From Chryseobacterium gwangjuense (GTDB lineage Bacteria > Bacteroidota > Bacteroidia > Flavobacteriales > Weeksellaceae): DNA of 64,000 nucleotides. The DNA lies in contig NZ_JAJTNP010000007.1 in assembly GCF_021311115.1 (NCBI RefSeq), forward strand, positions 62,001-126,000, read 5' to 3'. Each line of letters opens with the position of its first letter. The stretch's first letter is position 1. Position numbers and translations under genes: made by a program. The notes under the pieces are model-generated. The model was not told the DNA's origin, searched no databases, and saw only the letters and a list, made by a program, of their open reading frames with translations. Below are positions 16,763 through 25,904 of the stretch, one piece after another.

Positions 16763-17365
16763 ATGAAAAATATACTTCATATTATTTCAAGCTCAAGAAC
16801 GAGCAGTTCCGCAAGCAGAACATTGGGAAATGCCATCGAGGAAAAATTACAGGAAACTTATCCTGAGCACACAATCACAACATTGGATTTATTGAAAACT
16901 CCGTTTCCCCATTTGGGAGAAGAGCAGGTTGATGCCTGGTTTATCCCTGCAGAAAACAGAACTCCGGAACAAAATGAAGCCGTAAAACGTTCTGACGATG
17001 CGATTGCACAATTATTTGCATCAGATATTATTGTCATTTCTGTTCCGATTTACAACTTCGGAATCCCGTCTGCTTTGAAAGCCTATATCGACCATATTGC
17101 ACGTGGCGGAATGACTTTCCAATATTCTGAAAATGGTTTTGAAGGATTGGTAAAAAACAAAAAAGCATACATCGCTGTTGCCAGTGGTTCTGTTTTTTCT
17201 GAAGGAGATTATCAATCGTATGATTTTGTAGTTCCTTATCTGAAAAGTGTTCTTGGCTTCATCGGAATTACTGATGTGAGCGTTTTCCGTGCAGAAGGGT
17301 TGGGACTTCCTCATCTTCAGGAAACGGCCTTAGCAAAAGGAATTGAAAGTATCGTAATTGCTTAA
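16763..17365 (+). CDS. azoR: FMN-dependent NADH-azoreductase
   Basis: A 200-residue flavodoxin-fold protein. The N-terminal ILHIISSSRTSSSASRTLG is the FMN-phosphate loop, PIYNFGIPSALKAYIDHIARGG is the AzoR signature, and KNKKAYIAVASGS the next FMN contact. It reduces quinones and azo compounds with NADH by two electrons. The frame is open from 16694, but the ATG at 16763 gives the family N-terminus and leaves room for the promoter and operator. It diverges from the HxlR gene, the usual arrangement for an electrophile response pair. Confidence 0.88.
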   Translation: MKNILHIISSSRTSSSASRTLGNAIEEKLQETYPEHTITTLDLLKTPFPHLGEEQVDAWFIPAENRTPEQNEAVKRSDDAIAQLFASDIIVISVPIYNFGIPSALKAYIDHIARGGMTFQYSENGFEGLVKNKKAYIAVASGSVFSEGDYQSYDFVVPYLKSVLGFIGITDVSVFRAEGLGLPHLQETALAKGIESIVIA

Positions 17366-17384
17366 ACCCATTAATTGTTAGAAT

Positions 17385-17418
17385 AAAAAAGGCTTTCCAA
17401 AATTTGAAAAGCCTTTTT
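17385..17418. terminator. bidirectional terminator between azoreductase and pyrC
   Basis: AAAAAAGGCTTT and AAAGCCTTTTTT form a stem with a short loop, with U-tracts in both directions. It separates two convergent genes. Confidence 0.75.
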
Positions 17419-17424
17419 TATTTA

Positions 17425-18759
17425 TTATTCCACTTCAAAAAGCAAACGCTCTCCGAATTTTTCTTCATTGATTTTCCCGTTTTCGTAAACCAGATTTCCG
17501 TTAACAAAAGTATGGGTAACTTTAGAATGGAGGTTCATCCCTTCCAATGGACTCCAACCACATTTATAAAGGATATTGTCTTTTTCTACCGTCCAGTTTT
17601 CATTTAAATCCACCAATACCAAATCCGCTTTATATCCTTCTCTGATGAAACCTCTCTTTTCAATTCTGAATAAAATCGCAGGATTATGAGCCATTTTTTC
17701 TACGATTCTTTCCAAAGAGATTTTCCCATTTTTATAATTTTCAAGCATTACCACCAAAGAATGCTGAACCAACGGTGCTCCGGAAGGACATTTTGTATAC
17801 ACATTCTGCTTTTCGTCCCAAGTATGAGGCGCGTGATCCGTTGCGATTACATCAATTCTGTCATCAAGCAATGCTTCCCAAAGTCCGTCTTTATCCTTCT
17901 GAGTTTTTACAGCAGGGTTCCACTTGATTAATCCTCCTCTTGTTTCGTAATCTTCATTCGTAAAAGTCAAATGATGCACACACACCTCTGCTGTTATTTT
18001 TTTATCTTTTAATGGAATATCATTGCTGAAAAGTTCCATTTCTTTAGCAGTGGAAAGGTGAAAAACATGAAGTCTTGCCCCTGTTTTTTTTGCTAGTTCA
18101 ACTGCTTTTGAAGAAGATTTATAACAAGCTTCCTCACTTCTGATCAAATGATGGAATTTCACAGGAATATCTTCGCCATATTCATCCAGATATTTTTGAG
18201 TATTGGCTCTGATGGTAGCTTCATCCTCACAGTGAACGGCAATCAGCATTTTGGTATTACTGAAGATATTTTCTAACGTTTCAGGATTGTCAACCAACAT
18301 ATTTCCGGTAGAAGAACCTAGAAACAATTTGATTCCAGGAACATTTCTCGGGTTTGTTTTTAAAACTTCCTCCAGATTATCATTCGTTCCTCCCATCATA
18401 AAACCATAATTGGCAAAAGATTTTTGAGAAGCAATTTCGTATTTATCAGCCAGTAATTCCTGAGTTACTGCATTCGGTACCGTATTCGGCTGTTCAATAA
18501 AACTTGTCGTTCCTCCTGCAATGGCAGCTCTGGATTCGCTTTCAATATCTCCTTTATGGGTTAAACCCGGCTCACGAAAGTGAACCTGATCATCAATCAC
18601 TCCCGGTAGAAGATATTTTCCCGATGCATCAATAATCTGGTCTGCTTCTTCAGAAATATTGGAATCTATTTTTGAAATCAGATCATTTTCAACGAGAATA
18701 TCGCTTGTAACAACTTTTCCTTCGTTAACGATTTGAGCGTTTTTTATAAGAATTTTCAT
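17425..18759 (-). CDS. pyrC: dihydroorotase, class I type
   Basis: A 444-residue amidohydrolase. The first metal ligands are in VHFREPG, the bridging Lys is in GIKLFLGSSTGNML, the metal-binding His residues in AVHCEDE and HVFHLST, and the catalytic Asp in ATDHAPH. It closes carbamoyl-aspartate to dihydroorotate in pyrimidine synthesis. Length and the HFREPG motif fit the longer class I enzymes rather than the E. coli type of about 350 residues. No other pyr genes are adjacent. A TAAATTTG box lies upstream. Confidence 0.92.
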   Translation of the reverse strand: MKILIKNAQIVNEGKVVTSDILVENDLISKIDSNISEEADQIIDASGKYLLPGVIDDQVHFREPGLTHKGDIESESRAAIAGGTTSFIEQPNTVPNAVTQELLADKYEIASQKSFANYGFMMGGTNDNLEEVLKTNPRNVPGIKLFLGSSTGNMLVDNPETLENIFSNTKMLIAVHCEDEATIRANTQKYLDEYGEDIPVKFHHLIRSEEACYKSSSKAVELAKKTGARLHVFHLSTAKEMELFSNDIPLKDKKITAEVCVHHLTFTNEDYETRGGLIKWNPAVKTQKDKDGLWEALLDDRIDVIATDHAPHTWDEKQNVYTKCPSGAPLVQHSLVVMLENYKNGKISLERIVEKMAHNPAILFRIEKRGFIREGYKADLVLVDLNENWTVEKDNILYKCGWSPLEGMNLHSKVTHTFVNGNLVYENGKINEEKFGERLLFEVE

Positions 18760-18790
18760 TGGAGACTTTATATATAAGATTTAGATTGCA

Positions 18791-18798
18791 CAAATTTA
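18791..18798 (-). promoter_or_regulatory. candidate -7 box of pyrC (TAAATTTG)
   Basis: Minus-strand TAAATTTG lies 31 bases before the pyrC ATG, in a region shared with the divergent flippase gene. Confidence 0.4.
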
Positions 18799-18853
18799 AT
18801 ATTTTCCAAAGTGATTTTTAAACATCAATCAGAAAATTATGAATTCTAATATT

Positions 18854-18861
18854 TACATTTG
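18854..18861 (+). promoter_or_regulatory. candidate -7 box of flippase gene (TACATTTG)
   Basis: TACATTTG is a full TAnnTTTG match. It overlaps the more upstream of two possible TTG start codons of the flippase gene, which favours the TTG at 18880. Confidence 0.4.
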
Positions 18862-18879
18862 CATTTTAAAAACCTAAAA

Positions 18880-20334
18880 TTGTATAAGAAACTATTTGGA
18901 CAAACCGCTGTATATGGGTTAAGTTCCGTATTGGTAAGAATCTTTCCATTTCTTATTGCGCCAATCGTAACCAAAGCTTTCGGGCCTTCTGCCTCTTCAC
19001 CTTTCGTGGATTGGTATTCAATTGCCGGAGTTATTACCGTTTTCCTGACTCACGGAATGGAAACTTCTTTTTTCCGTTTTGCACAGGAAGGAGATATTGA
19101 CAAGAAAACATTGATCTCGACATGTGCTTTAAGTGTTTTAGGAACCGGGGTTATTTATCTTCTTTTAGGATATGTTTTCCGACAGGATCTTGCCAACGCT
19201 TTTGAAACTCCTGATCAGGTCAATTATTTGGTCATTTTCCTTTTCATTTTATCCTTTGATGCATTTTCCACCATTCCTTCTGCGGTTTTACGACTGGAAG
19301 GAAAGCCTGTTCAGTATATGCTTTCGAAGGTCATCGGATCGTTGGCTTACTACTTTTTGGTAGTATTTTTCATTAAATGGCTTCCAAAATATCCCGATGG
19401 AATCTTCGGCTTGAAATATGATCCGGAAATTGGTGTTGGATATGTTTTCATCGCCAATTTGGTACAAAGTATCATTACATTAGCTATAGTAGGAAAAGAA
19501 TTTGTGAACTTCAGTTTCCGTAAGTTTGATTTTAAACTATGGAAAAGAATTATGAATTATTCCTGGCCGGTAATGATTGCAGGTCTTGCGGGAATTATCA
19601 ATCAGACACTGGACAGACAGTTTTTAAAATATTTACTTCCGAAAGAAGAAGCCAAACACCAAATCGGAGTGTATGGTGCGGTTTATAAGATCGCAACTTT
19701 CATTACCGTATTCAGACAGGCCTATCAGCTGGGAATTGAGCCTTACTTTTTCTCAAGCTTTAAAGACAAAAGCAATCATAAAACCTATGCTGTTTTAATG
19801 GATATTTTTGTGATCTGCAACTGTTTAATTTACATTGGCTTGATGGTTAACTTACAATGGATCTCGGAAAAATACCTGAAAAATCCTCTTTATTATGAAG
19901 GAATAGAAATCATTCCCTTCGTCATGCTGGGTGCTTTATTTCTGGGAATCTATCTCAATCTTTCTATCTGGTATAAATTATCTGATCAGACCAGAGTAGG
20001 TTTATACATTTCATTAATTGGAGCTGCCATTACCATTTTTATCAATTTTACATTTATTCCAACGTACGGATATTGGGCAAGTGCTTTTGCGGCATTAATT
20101 ACTTACTCCAGCATGATGATTATTTCTTACATTTGGGGAAAAATACAATATCCTATACATTATAACATAAAGAAAATTTCGATTTACCTTATCTTATCAA
20201 TTGCGATCTCTATGGTCTCTTTTTACTACTTTAGAGACAATTATTTAATAGGAAACGGCTTGTTTCTTTTATTCATAGCATTCCTTGTTTATAATGAAAG
20301 AACAATGATTAATAAGATACTCAGAAGAGCATAA
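18880..20334 (+). CDS. oligosaccharide flippase family protein (TTG start)
   Basis: A protein of about 484 residues, largely made of membrane helices (12 to 14 by eye), starting YKKLFGQTAVYGLSSVLVRIFPFLIAP, typical of Wzx-like or MATE-like polysaccharide exporters. It probably flips lipid-linked glycan units across the inner membrane. There is no ATG between the in-frame stop at 18847 and the conserved N-terminus; TTG codons occur at 18859 and 18880. I chose 18880 because a -7 box covers the first. The sugar nucleotidyltransferase gene follows 27 bases later, which supports a role in surface glycan synthesis. Confidence 0.83.
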   Translation: MYKKLFGQTAVYGLSSVLVRIFPFLIAPIVTKAFGPSASSPFVDWYSIAGVITVFLTHGMETSFFRFAQEGDIDKKTLISTCALSVLGTGVIYLLLGYVFRQDLANAFETPDQVNYLVIFLFILSFDAFSTIPSAVLRLEGKPVQYMLSKVIGSLAYYFLVVFFIKWLPKYPDGIFGLKYDPEIGVGYVFIANLVQSIITLAIVGKEFVNFSFRKFDFKLWKRIMNYSWPVMIAGLAGIINQTLDRQFLKYLLPKEEAKHQIGVYGAVYKIATFITVFRQAYQLGIEPYFFSSFKDKSNHKTYAVLMDIFVICNCLIYIGLMVNLQWISEKYLKNPLYYEGIEIIPFVMLGALFLGIYLNLSIWYKLSDQTRVGLYISLIGAAITIFINFTFIPTYGYWASAFAALITYSSMMIISYIWGKIQYPIHYNIKKISIYLILSIAISMVSFYYFRDNYLIGNGLFLLFIAFLVYNERTMINKILRRA

Positions 20335-20361
20335 AATAATAAACAAAACAAACATTCATAT

Positions 20362-21378
20362 ATGAAAATTATTGTTCCAATGGCTGGACGTGGTTCCAGA
20401 TTGCGTCCACATACATTAACAGTTCCAAAACCTCTTATTCCTATCGCAGGAAAACCGATTGTACAAAGATTGGTAGAAGATATTGCTAAAGTAGCAGGAG
20501 AAAAAATCGAAGAAGTAGCTTTTATCATTGGAGATTTTGGTCCGGAGATTGAAAAATCTTTATTACAAATTGCAGAAAAACTAGGAGCAAAAGGAAGTAT
20601 ATATCATCAGCTTGATCCGTTGGGAACAGCACACTCTTTAAAATGCGCCGAAGCATCTATGACAGGAAATGTTGTTGTAGCCTATGCAGATACTCTTTTC
20701 CGTGCAGATTTCCAATTAGATAAAAATGCGGATGGCGTGATTTGGGTAAAAAGTGTAGAAGATCCATCAGCTTTTGGAGTTGTAAAATTAGACAACTACG
20801 GATTTATTACAGATTTCGTAGAAAAACCGACAACTTTCGTTTCAGACTTGGCCATTATTGGTATTTATTATTTCAACAGTGCTGAGAAACTGATGAATGA
20901 AATCAATTATATCATGGATAATGATATTAAAAATGGTGGAGAATATCAATTAACAACAGCATTAGAAAACCTAAGAGCAAAAGGGGCAAAGTTTACCTTA
21001 GGAAAAGTAAACGACTGGATGGATTGCGGAAATAAAAATGCGACTGTAGAGACCAACAGCAAAATTTTAGAATATGAAAGAGAAGAAATGTCTCATTTTC
21101 CTGCGTCTGCACAAATAGAAAATTCGTTAATTATTCAACCTTGTTTTATCGGGGAAAATGTAAAAATTTCAAATTCTAAAGTAGGTCCCGGAGTTTCTTT
21201 AGGAAATAATACAATAATAGTTAATTCCAACATCGAAAACTCATTGATTCAGGAGAACACCAGAATTAATCATGGTAATCTTTCCAATTCGATGATCGGA
21301 AATTCGGCTCAGTATTTCGGGGTTGCAAGAGAAATTTCTTTAGGAGATTATTCTGTACTGGATTTTTTATCTAAATAA
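20362..21378 (+). CDS. sugar-phosphate nucleotidyltransferase
   Basis: A 338-residue enzyme. The NTP-transferase signature is at the start (MKIIVPMAGRGSRLRPHT, then PKPLIPIAGKP), with AYADTLF as the metal-binding Asp loop and FVEKP downstream. The C-terminal third (about 240-338) is an imperfect hexapeptide left-handed helix (CFIGENVKISNSKVGPGVSLGN). It makes an NDP-sugar from a sugar-1-phosphate and NTP. The subfamily is close to glucose-1-phosphate thymidylyltransferase-like proteins, but base and sugar specificity cannot be fixed by reading. It follows the flippase on the same strand. Confidence 0.88.
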   Translation: MKIIVPMAGRGSRLRPHTLTVPKPLIPIAGKPIVQRLVEDIAKVAGEKIEEVAFIIGDFGPEIEKSLLQIAEKLGAKGSIYHQLDPLGTAHSLKCAEASMTGNVVVAYADTLFRADFQLDKNADGVIWVKSVEDPSAFGVVKLDNYGFITDFVEKPTTFVSDLAIIGIYYFNSAEKLMNEINYIMDNDIKNGGEYQLTTALENLRAKGAKFTLGKVNDWMDCGNKNATVETNSKILEYEREEMSHFPASAQIENSLIIQPCFIGENVKISNSKVGPGVSLGNNTIIVNSNIENSLIQENTRINHGNLSNSMIGNSAQYFGVAREISLGDYSVLDFLSK

Positions 21379-21405
21379 CCCACCCTATTTTATTAGAATA
21401 ACAGG

Positions 21406-21430
21406 CCACACAAAAGATTTTGTGTGGTTT
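21406..21430 (+). terminator. hairpin after nucleotidyltransferase gene
   Basis: CCACACAAAA (21406-21415), GA, TTTTGTGTGG (21418-21427) is a perfect ten-base stem. Only three T's follow, so it is a weak intrinsic terminator or an RNA-end stabiliser. Confidence 0.45.
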
Positions 21431-21467
21431 GGCGTTAATATTGCAAAGCATTTATTTAAATTTGAAT

Positions 21468-22316
21468 ATGAACAAATGGATCCCCTCAATACTTATTCTT
21501 CTCGTTTTATTTTCTTGTAAAACCAGGAAAACCGTAGAACAAAATGCAGAAGGAAAAGATAGTATTCAAGTACAAAAACCTGATGATAATAAACCAATCG
21601 ATGTTGGTGAAAATGTACATGATCCTGTAACTTTTTACGAAAAAGTATACATTCATCCTCAATTTGAATATCTTAAAATTAGCAGTAAAATTACCGCCGA
21701 TAATATTCGGGTAAGTCCTTTGGATGCTACAATTTATATAGAAACAGATAAAAAGATATATTCTTCTATTAACTTCTTGTTCATCAATGCCGCTCGTGCG
21801 CTCATTACTCCTGAAGGAATAAAAGCAATGGATAAGTATAACAAGAATTATATAGATTCTGATTTCGAGTATCTTAATAATTTATTGAATGTCAATTTCA
21901 TAGATTATAAAAACCTGGAAAAACTTTTGGTAGGAAGAACTTTTTTTACGATCAAAGGTAGTAATGCCCGCATCACCCAAAATATGCAAGGGTATCAATT
22001 GGCTTCAATTTCCAACATAAAAATAGCAACCGGGGAAACAACCAGAGAATATAAAATAGTTCTTCAATATTCCCCGGAATATGACCTTATACAGGTGAAC
22101 CTTCAAGATGTAAATTCCGATGATTCTTTAGAGATTTTGTATGACGGATGGGAAACTTATCAAAATGAAATTCGTCTTCCAAAAAATGTTAAAATAATTA
22201 TAAAAGGAGCCAAAAACAGTCAAATTTTACTGGAAAATACGAAATTTGACTTTTCGAGGATGGATACACGCTATTCTGTACCACCTAATTATAAGAAAAT
22301 TGAATTAAATGATTAA
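21468..22316 (+). CDS. DUF4292 family lipoprotein
   Basis: A 282-residue lipoprotein with a lipobox at LVLFSC (Cys about residue 17), then a low-complexity charged linker and a beta-rich domain (FEYLKISSKITAD..., DATIYIETDKKIYSS). DUF4292 proteins are widespread in Bacteroidota and look LolB/LolA-like, so they may carry lipoproteins or lipids; that role is not proven. A start at 21420 is possible in frame but would put the lipobox too far in and would overlap the preceding hairpin. It overlaps the next gene by eight bases, suggesting translational coupling with the EnvC-like protein. Confidence 0.83.
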   Translation: MNKWIPSILILLVLFSCKTRKTVEQNAEGKDSIQVQKPDDNKPIDVGENVHDPVTFYEKVYIHPQFEYLKISSKITADNIRVSPLDATIYIETDKKIYSSINFLFINAARALITPEGIKAMDKYNKNYIDSDFEYLNNLLNVNFIDYKNLEKLLVGRTFFTIKGSNARITQNMQGYQLASISNIKIATGETTREYKIVLQYSPEYDLIQVNLQDVNSDDSLEILYDGWETYQNEIRLPKNVKIIIKGAKNSQILLENTKFDFSRMDTRYSVPPNYKKIELND

Positions 22317-23868
22317 GAAATTTAGCTTTTTAATAGGTATTTTGTTGTTTGGATTGCACTACGGACAAGGGCAAAAGAAAGAACAGCTACAGAAGCAGAA
22401 CGCCGACCTTAAAAAACAAATTGCACAGATAAATACAGATTTAGCAAAAACAAGAAGTGAATCAAAGCTTTCTATTGCTTATCTTACCAATGTTAATAAA
22501 AAATTAGTCTTAAGAGAAAAAGTATATAACAATACTCAAAAAGAGAAAAGATTTATTGAAGATGAAATCTACCTACGCCAGTTGGAGATTAACCGTCAAA
22601 ACAGAGAACTTGCCATTTTAAGGAAAAACTATGCGGAAGTTTTAGTAAATGCTTATAAAAACAAAGGGGTCCAGAACAAAGTAACTTTTATACTTTCTTC
22701 AAAAAATTTGGGTGAAGCTCTTAGAAGGGTACAATATTTAAAACAATATTCAGACTATCAAGATAAAAAAGCTGCCGAAATAACTACAGCAGCAACACAA
22801 ATCCAAAAATCAATCGCACAGAAAAAGAAATCTGCGACTGAAAAAGAAAACCTCTTGACTACACAGAAAAAAGATTTGGCTACTATCAATGTAGAACGTA
22901 TACAAAAGGAACAATTGGTAGCCGAATTCAAAAAGAACGAAGCGAAAATCACTGCCGAACTTAAACAAAAACAAACTCAATCTAAAGCTTTAGAAGGGCA
23001 AATCAGAGCGATTATTGCAGAAGAAATAAGAATTGCAAAAGCAGAAGAGGAGGCTAGAAAAAAAGCAGAAGCAGAAAAAATTCGTTTGGCAAAAATAGCT
23101 GCTGAAAGAGAGAAAGCAAGAATAGAAGCAGAAGCAAAAGCGAAAGCAGAAACTTTGGAAAGAGAAAGAAAATTGGCGGAAGCAGAAGCAAAAAAAGCAT
23201 CAGAATTAGCAGCCAAACGTGCTGAAGAAGAAAGAAAGCGTACTGAAGAAGCTGCAAAATCAGAAGCAAATTCCAGAGATGAAGCCAGAAAAATTGCTGC
23301 AAAAAAAGCATCTGATGAAGCAGCCTTAAAAGCAAAAGAGGCTACTGATAAATTAAATGCAGCAAGAGCAGCGGAAGATGCATTAGCTAAGAAAAAAGAA
23401 GCTGATAAAAAAGCTGCAGAATCTAAAGCAATGACCAACTTTGGAGTTTCTACAGCTTCAGGAAATAATTTCGCGGCGAATAAAGGAAAATTAGGAATGC
23501 CTATTTCAGGAACCATTACTCACCGATTCGGAAGACAGCCACACCCGGTATTTAAAAATATCATGGAAGAAAATAATGGTATTAAAATATCTGTATCAAA
23601 AGGAGCTGTTGCAAGATGTGTATTTCCGGGAACGGTTTCTTCCATACTTCCTGCTTCAGACGGAACGAAAACAGTAATTATAAAGCACGGTGATTATTTT
23701 ACCCTTTATTCTAATCTGAGCAGTAACTCTGTATCTAAAAATCAACAAGTTTCTGCAGGTACTCCGGTGGGTACAGTAGCTCAGGATTTTGACGGAACAT
23801 ATACTCTTGATTTCCAGGTATGGAATGGCAGTACACCGGTTGATCCATTAGGTTGGGTTTCTTATTAA
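22309..23868 (+). CDS. EnvC-like murein hydrolase activator with degenerate M23 domain
   Basis: A 519-residue secreted protein with a signal peptide (residues 1-21). Residues 22-220 are coiled coil, and about 240-370 is a highly charged Ala/Glu/Lys helix. The C-terminal 120 residues form a LytM/M23 fold (GTITHRFGRQPHPVF to WVSY). The metal and catalytic residues of active M23 peptidases are replaced: HGID is NGIK, YxHL is YSNL, and HxHF is TLDF. By analogy with E. coli EnvC, it probably does not cut peptidoglycan but activates an amidase at the division site. The gene overlaps the DUF4292 gene and is followed by tatA. Confidence 0.88.
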   Translation: MIKKFSFLIGILLFGLHYGQGQKKEQLQKQNADLKKQIAQINTDLAKTRSESKLSIAYLTNVNKKLVLREKVYNNTQKEKRFIEDEIYLRQLEINRQNRELAILRKNYAEVLVNAYKNKGVQNKVTFILSSKNLGEALRRVQYLKQYSDYQDKKAAEITTAATQIQKSIAQKKKSATEKENLLTTQKKDLATINVERIQKEQLVAEFKKNEAKITAELKQKQTQSKALEGQIRAIIAEEIRIAKAEEEARKKAEAEKIRLAKIAAEREKARIEAEAKAKAETLERERKLAEAEAKKASELAAKRAEEERKRTEEAAKSEANSRDEARKIAAKKASDEAALKAKEATDKLNAARAAEDALAKKKEADKKAAESKAMTNFGVSTASGNNFAANKGKLGMPISGTITHRFGRQPHPVFKNIMEENNGIKISVSKGAVARCVFPGTVSSILPASDGTKTVIIKHGDYFTLYSNLSSNSVSKNQQVSAGTPVGTVAQDFDGTYTLDFQVWNGSTPVDPLGWVSY

Positions 23869-23897
23869 AAAAGTTTAACTTTGCAAAAATTTTAGAG

Positions 23898-24116
23898 ATG
23901 AACACACTAACAATATTAGCCTTATCTTGGCAACATATCTTAATCGTAGCAATATTGCTTGTATTGCTTTTCGGAGGTAAAAAAATTCCTGAATTAATGA
24001 GAGGAGTTGGTTCTGGTATTAAAGAATTTAAAGATGCTGTAAAAGAAGAAGATAAACCGGGTTCAGAAAACAAAAACCCTTCTTCAAACGATAACAATAC
24101 AACGTCTAGCAACTAA
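23898..24116 (+). CDS. tatA: Tat translocase subunit TatA/E
   Basis: A 72-residue protein: one membrane helix (about 10-27, HILIVAILLVLLFGG), the FGGKKIPELMRGVGSGIKEFKD amphipathic helix typical of TatA, and a polar tail rich in Asn, Ser and Glu. It builds the pore-forming part of the twin-arginine export system. The frame opens earlier, but the ATG at 23898 gives the normal TatA N-terminus. TatC is not in this window. Confidence 0.92.
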   Translation: MNTLTILALSWQHILIVAILLVLLFGGKKIPELMRGVGSGIKEFKDAVKEEDKPGSENKNPSSNDNNTTSSN

Positions 24117-24133
24117 ATTCTAACTCATTTTAA

Positions 24134-24748
24134 ATGAATTTCACGGAAATTGCATGGAACATCTTCAATCAGTCTATTGAAGATTACCACGTACTTGATA
24201 ATGTTAATACTCTAATTAACAATCCATACGAAAAAGACAGTTTGGAACGAATTTTGTATGCAAAAAACTGGATTGATACCGTTCAATGGCATTTGGAAGA
24301 TATAATTAGAGATGAAAATATTGATCCGGCTGAAGCTCTTCTTCTGAAGAGAACTATTGATCAATCAAATCAGAAAAGAACTGATTTAGTTGAATTTATA
24401 GACGGCTGGTTTCTAAAAAAATATGAAAGTATAACTCCCGGATCTAATGCAAAAATAAACACGGAAACTCCCGCTTGGGCAGTAGACAGATTATCAATAC
24501 TTGCATTAAAGATTTATCACATGTCGTTAGAAGCCAACAGAGAATCTGCGTCTGAGGAACATCGTTTAAATTGTCAAGAAAAATTAAACGTTCTCCTTAT
24601 ACAAAAAGATGATTTATCAACTTCTATCAATCAGTTGCTTACTGATATTGAGAACGGTAACGTTAAGATGAAAGTGTACAAACAAATGAAAATGTACAAC
24701 GATGAAAGTCTTAACCCAATCCTTTATCAAAAGGGGCAACAAAAATGA
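24134..24748 (+). CDS. DUF4254 family protein
   Basis: A 204-residue soluble helical protein with the family features AKNWIDTVQWHLEDIIRDENIDP and RTDLVEFIDGW. The family has no known biochemical activity and is often found near lipopolysaccharide or glycosyltransferase genes in Bacteroidota. Its stop overlaps the ATG of the next gene (ATGA), so the two are translationally coupled. Confidence 0.82.
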   Translation: MNFTEIAWNIFNQSIEDYHVLDNVNTLINNPYEKDSLERILYAKNWIDTVQWHLEDIIRDENIDPAEALLLKRTIDQSNQKRTDLVEFIDGWFLKKYESITPGSNAKINTETPAWAVDRLSILALKIYHMSLEANRESASEEHRLNCQEKLNVLLIQKDDLSTSINQLLTDIENGNVKMKVYKQMKMYNDESLNPILYQKGQQK

Positions 24749-25203
24749 AAAAATTACTTTTTTTTGGAATATTAATCACAACGATTTCGTCTTGTGCAAC
24801 GGAAAAGCTTAATCTTTCTCCGTTAACCAGCAATTTCTATAGTGAATCTAAAGGATCTGATAATCGCTCAGAATCCGGAAAGTCATTTGAGATCGATATC
24901 AAGAAAAATGTAAATGCCTCAGAAATATCTAATTTAATTTCAACCTTTCCTACATTCAAGAGTAACAGTATAAATGAGGAAGTAACAAGCTTAAAATACA
25001 GCCTTCAAAATTATTTATACGCTATCGAATCTAAAAATACAGCTGGAAAAAACAGAGCCGTTAAAAGCTTTGAAAAGTCATATAAAAAAATTCAGAAACT
25101 AAGATCTAATCTGGGTAAAGATGATGATGAAGTTCTGAACAGATATTTGGTAAGACTTAAAACTAATATCTCTGTAATAGAAGACTCTTTAAAAGGAAAT
25201 TAA
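24745..25203 (+). CDS. putative lipoprotein, function unknown
   Basis: A 152-residue protein with a lipobox ITTISSC (Cys about residue 17). The mature part is polar, with a Ser/Asn-rich start and two likely helices (NLISTFPTFKSN..., KSFEKSYKKIQKLRSNLGKDDDEVLNRYLVRLKT). I do not recognise a family. Coupled to DUF4254 upstream and 14 bases before ribA. Confidence 0.75.
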   Translation: MKKLLFFGILITTISSCATEKLNLSPLTSNFYSESKGSDNRSESGKSFEIDIKKNVNASEISNLISTFPTFKSNSINEEVTSLKYSLQNYLYAIESKNTAGKNRAVKSFEKSYKKIQKLRSNLGKDDDEVLNRYLVRLKTNISVIEDSLKGN

Positions 25204-25217
25204 AATGAGAAGTATTC

Positions 25218-25814
25218 ATGATTAAAATTCAGGCGGAAGCCAACGTTCCTACCGAGCACGGCAATTTCCGAATGATTGCATTCTCTGAAAACGAAAATGA
25301 CTGGATGCCACATATGGCTATTTTAGCTGAAAATACAGATTTTTCAAAACCAGTGAATGTACGTTTCCATTCAGAATGTATTACCGGAGAAGTCTTCCAT
25401 TCTAAAAAATGCGAATGTGGGCAGCAATTAGACGCTGCCATGAAATATATTCACGAAAATGGAGGAATCATCATTTACCTTAGACAAGAGGGAAGAAACA
25501 TTGGCATTATCAATAAACTAAAAGCATATTCTCTTCAGGAAAAAGGATTTGATACTGTAGAAGCTAACCTAAAATTAGGTCTTCCTGCAGATGACAGAAA
25601 TTTTGGGGTTGCCATAGAAATATTAAACCTTTTGAATGTAAAAGATATTAATCTTCTTACCAACAATCCTGAAAAGGTAAAATATGTTACGGAAAGTAAT
25701 ATACACCTCAACTCAAGAATCCCTTTACAAATTCCAGCCAATGAAGTAAGTAAAGGATACTTAAAAACAAAGAAAGATTATTTTGGTCATCTGCTTGATG
25801 ATAATGATAATTAA
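25218..25814 (+). CDS. ribA: GTP cyclohydrolase II
   Basis: A 198-residue stand-alone RibA. The zinc cysteines are in SECITGEVFHSKKCECGQQ (C-x10-C-x-C). LRQEGRNIGI contains the catalytic Arg, and LTNNPEK the nucleotide contact. It opens GTP to the diaminopyrimidine precursor of riboflavin with release of formate and pyrophosphate. There is no fused DHBP synthase domain, and the rest of the rib pathway is elsewhere. It closes the plus-strand run and has a strong terminator. Confidence 0.93.
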   Translation: MIKIQAEANVPTEHGNFRMIAFSENENDWMPHMAILAENTDFSKPVNVRFHSECITGEVFHSKKCECGQQLDAAMKYIHENGGIIIYLRQEGRNIGIINKLKAYSLQEKGFDTVEANLKLGLPADDRNFGVAIEILNLLNVKDINLLTNNPEKVKYVTESNIHLNSRIPLQIPANEVSKGYLKTKKDYFGHLLDDNDN

Positions 25815-25825
25815 CTCATAAATCA

Positions 25826-25860
25826 AAAGCTCCGGAATTACTTCCGGAGCTTTCTTTTTT
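25826..25860 (+). terminator. Rho-independent terminator after ribA
   Basis: AAAGCTCCGGAA (25826-25837), a four-base loop, TTCCGGAGCTTT (25842-25853), followed by CTTTTTT. The stem resembles that at 1590-1610. Confidence 0.85.
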
Positions 25861-25904
25861 AATTATTTATAAAAAACTGAAAAGATATTTCTTTAGAAAA
25901 ATGA

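Noticed and set aside
22758..23516. Long antisense open frames across the EnvC-like gene
   Set aside because: They come from the Ala/Glu/Lys-rich coiled coil codons read on the other strand; compositions are biased (Ser/Ala/Phe or Leu/Phe rich) and no family features appear.
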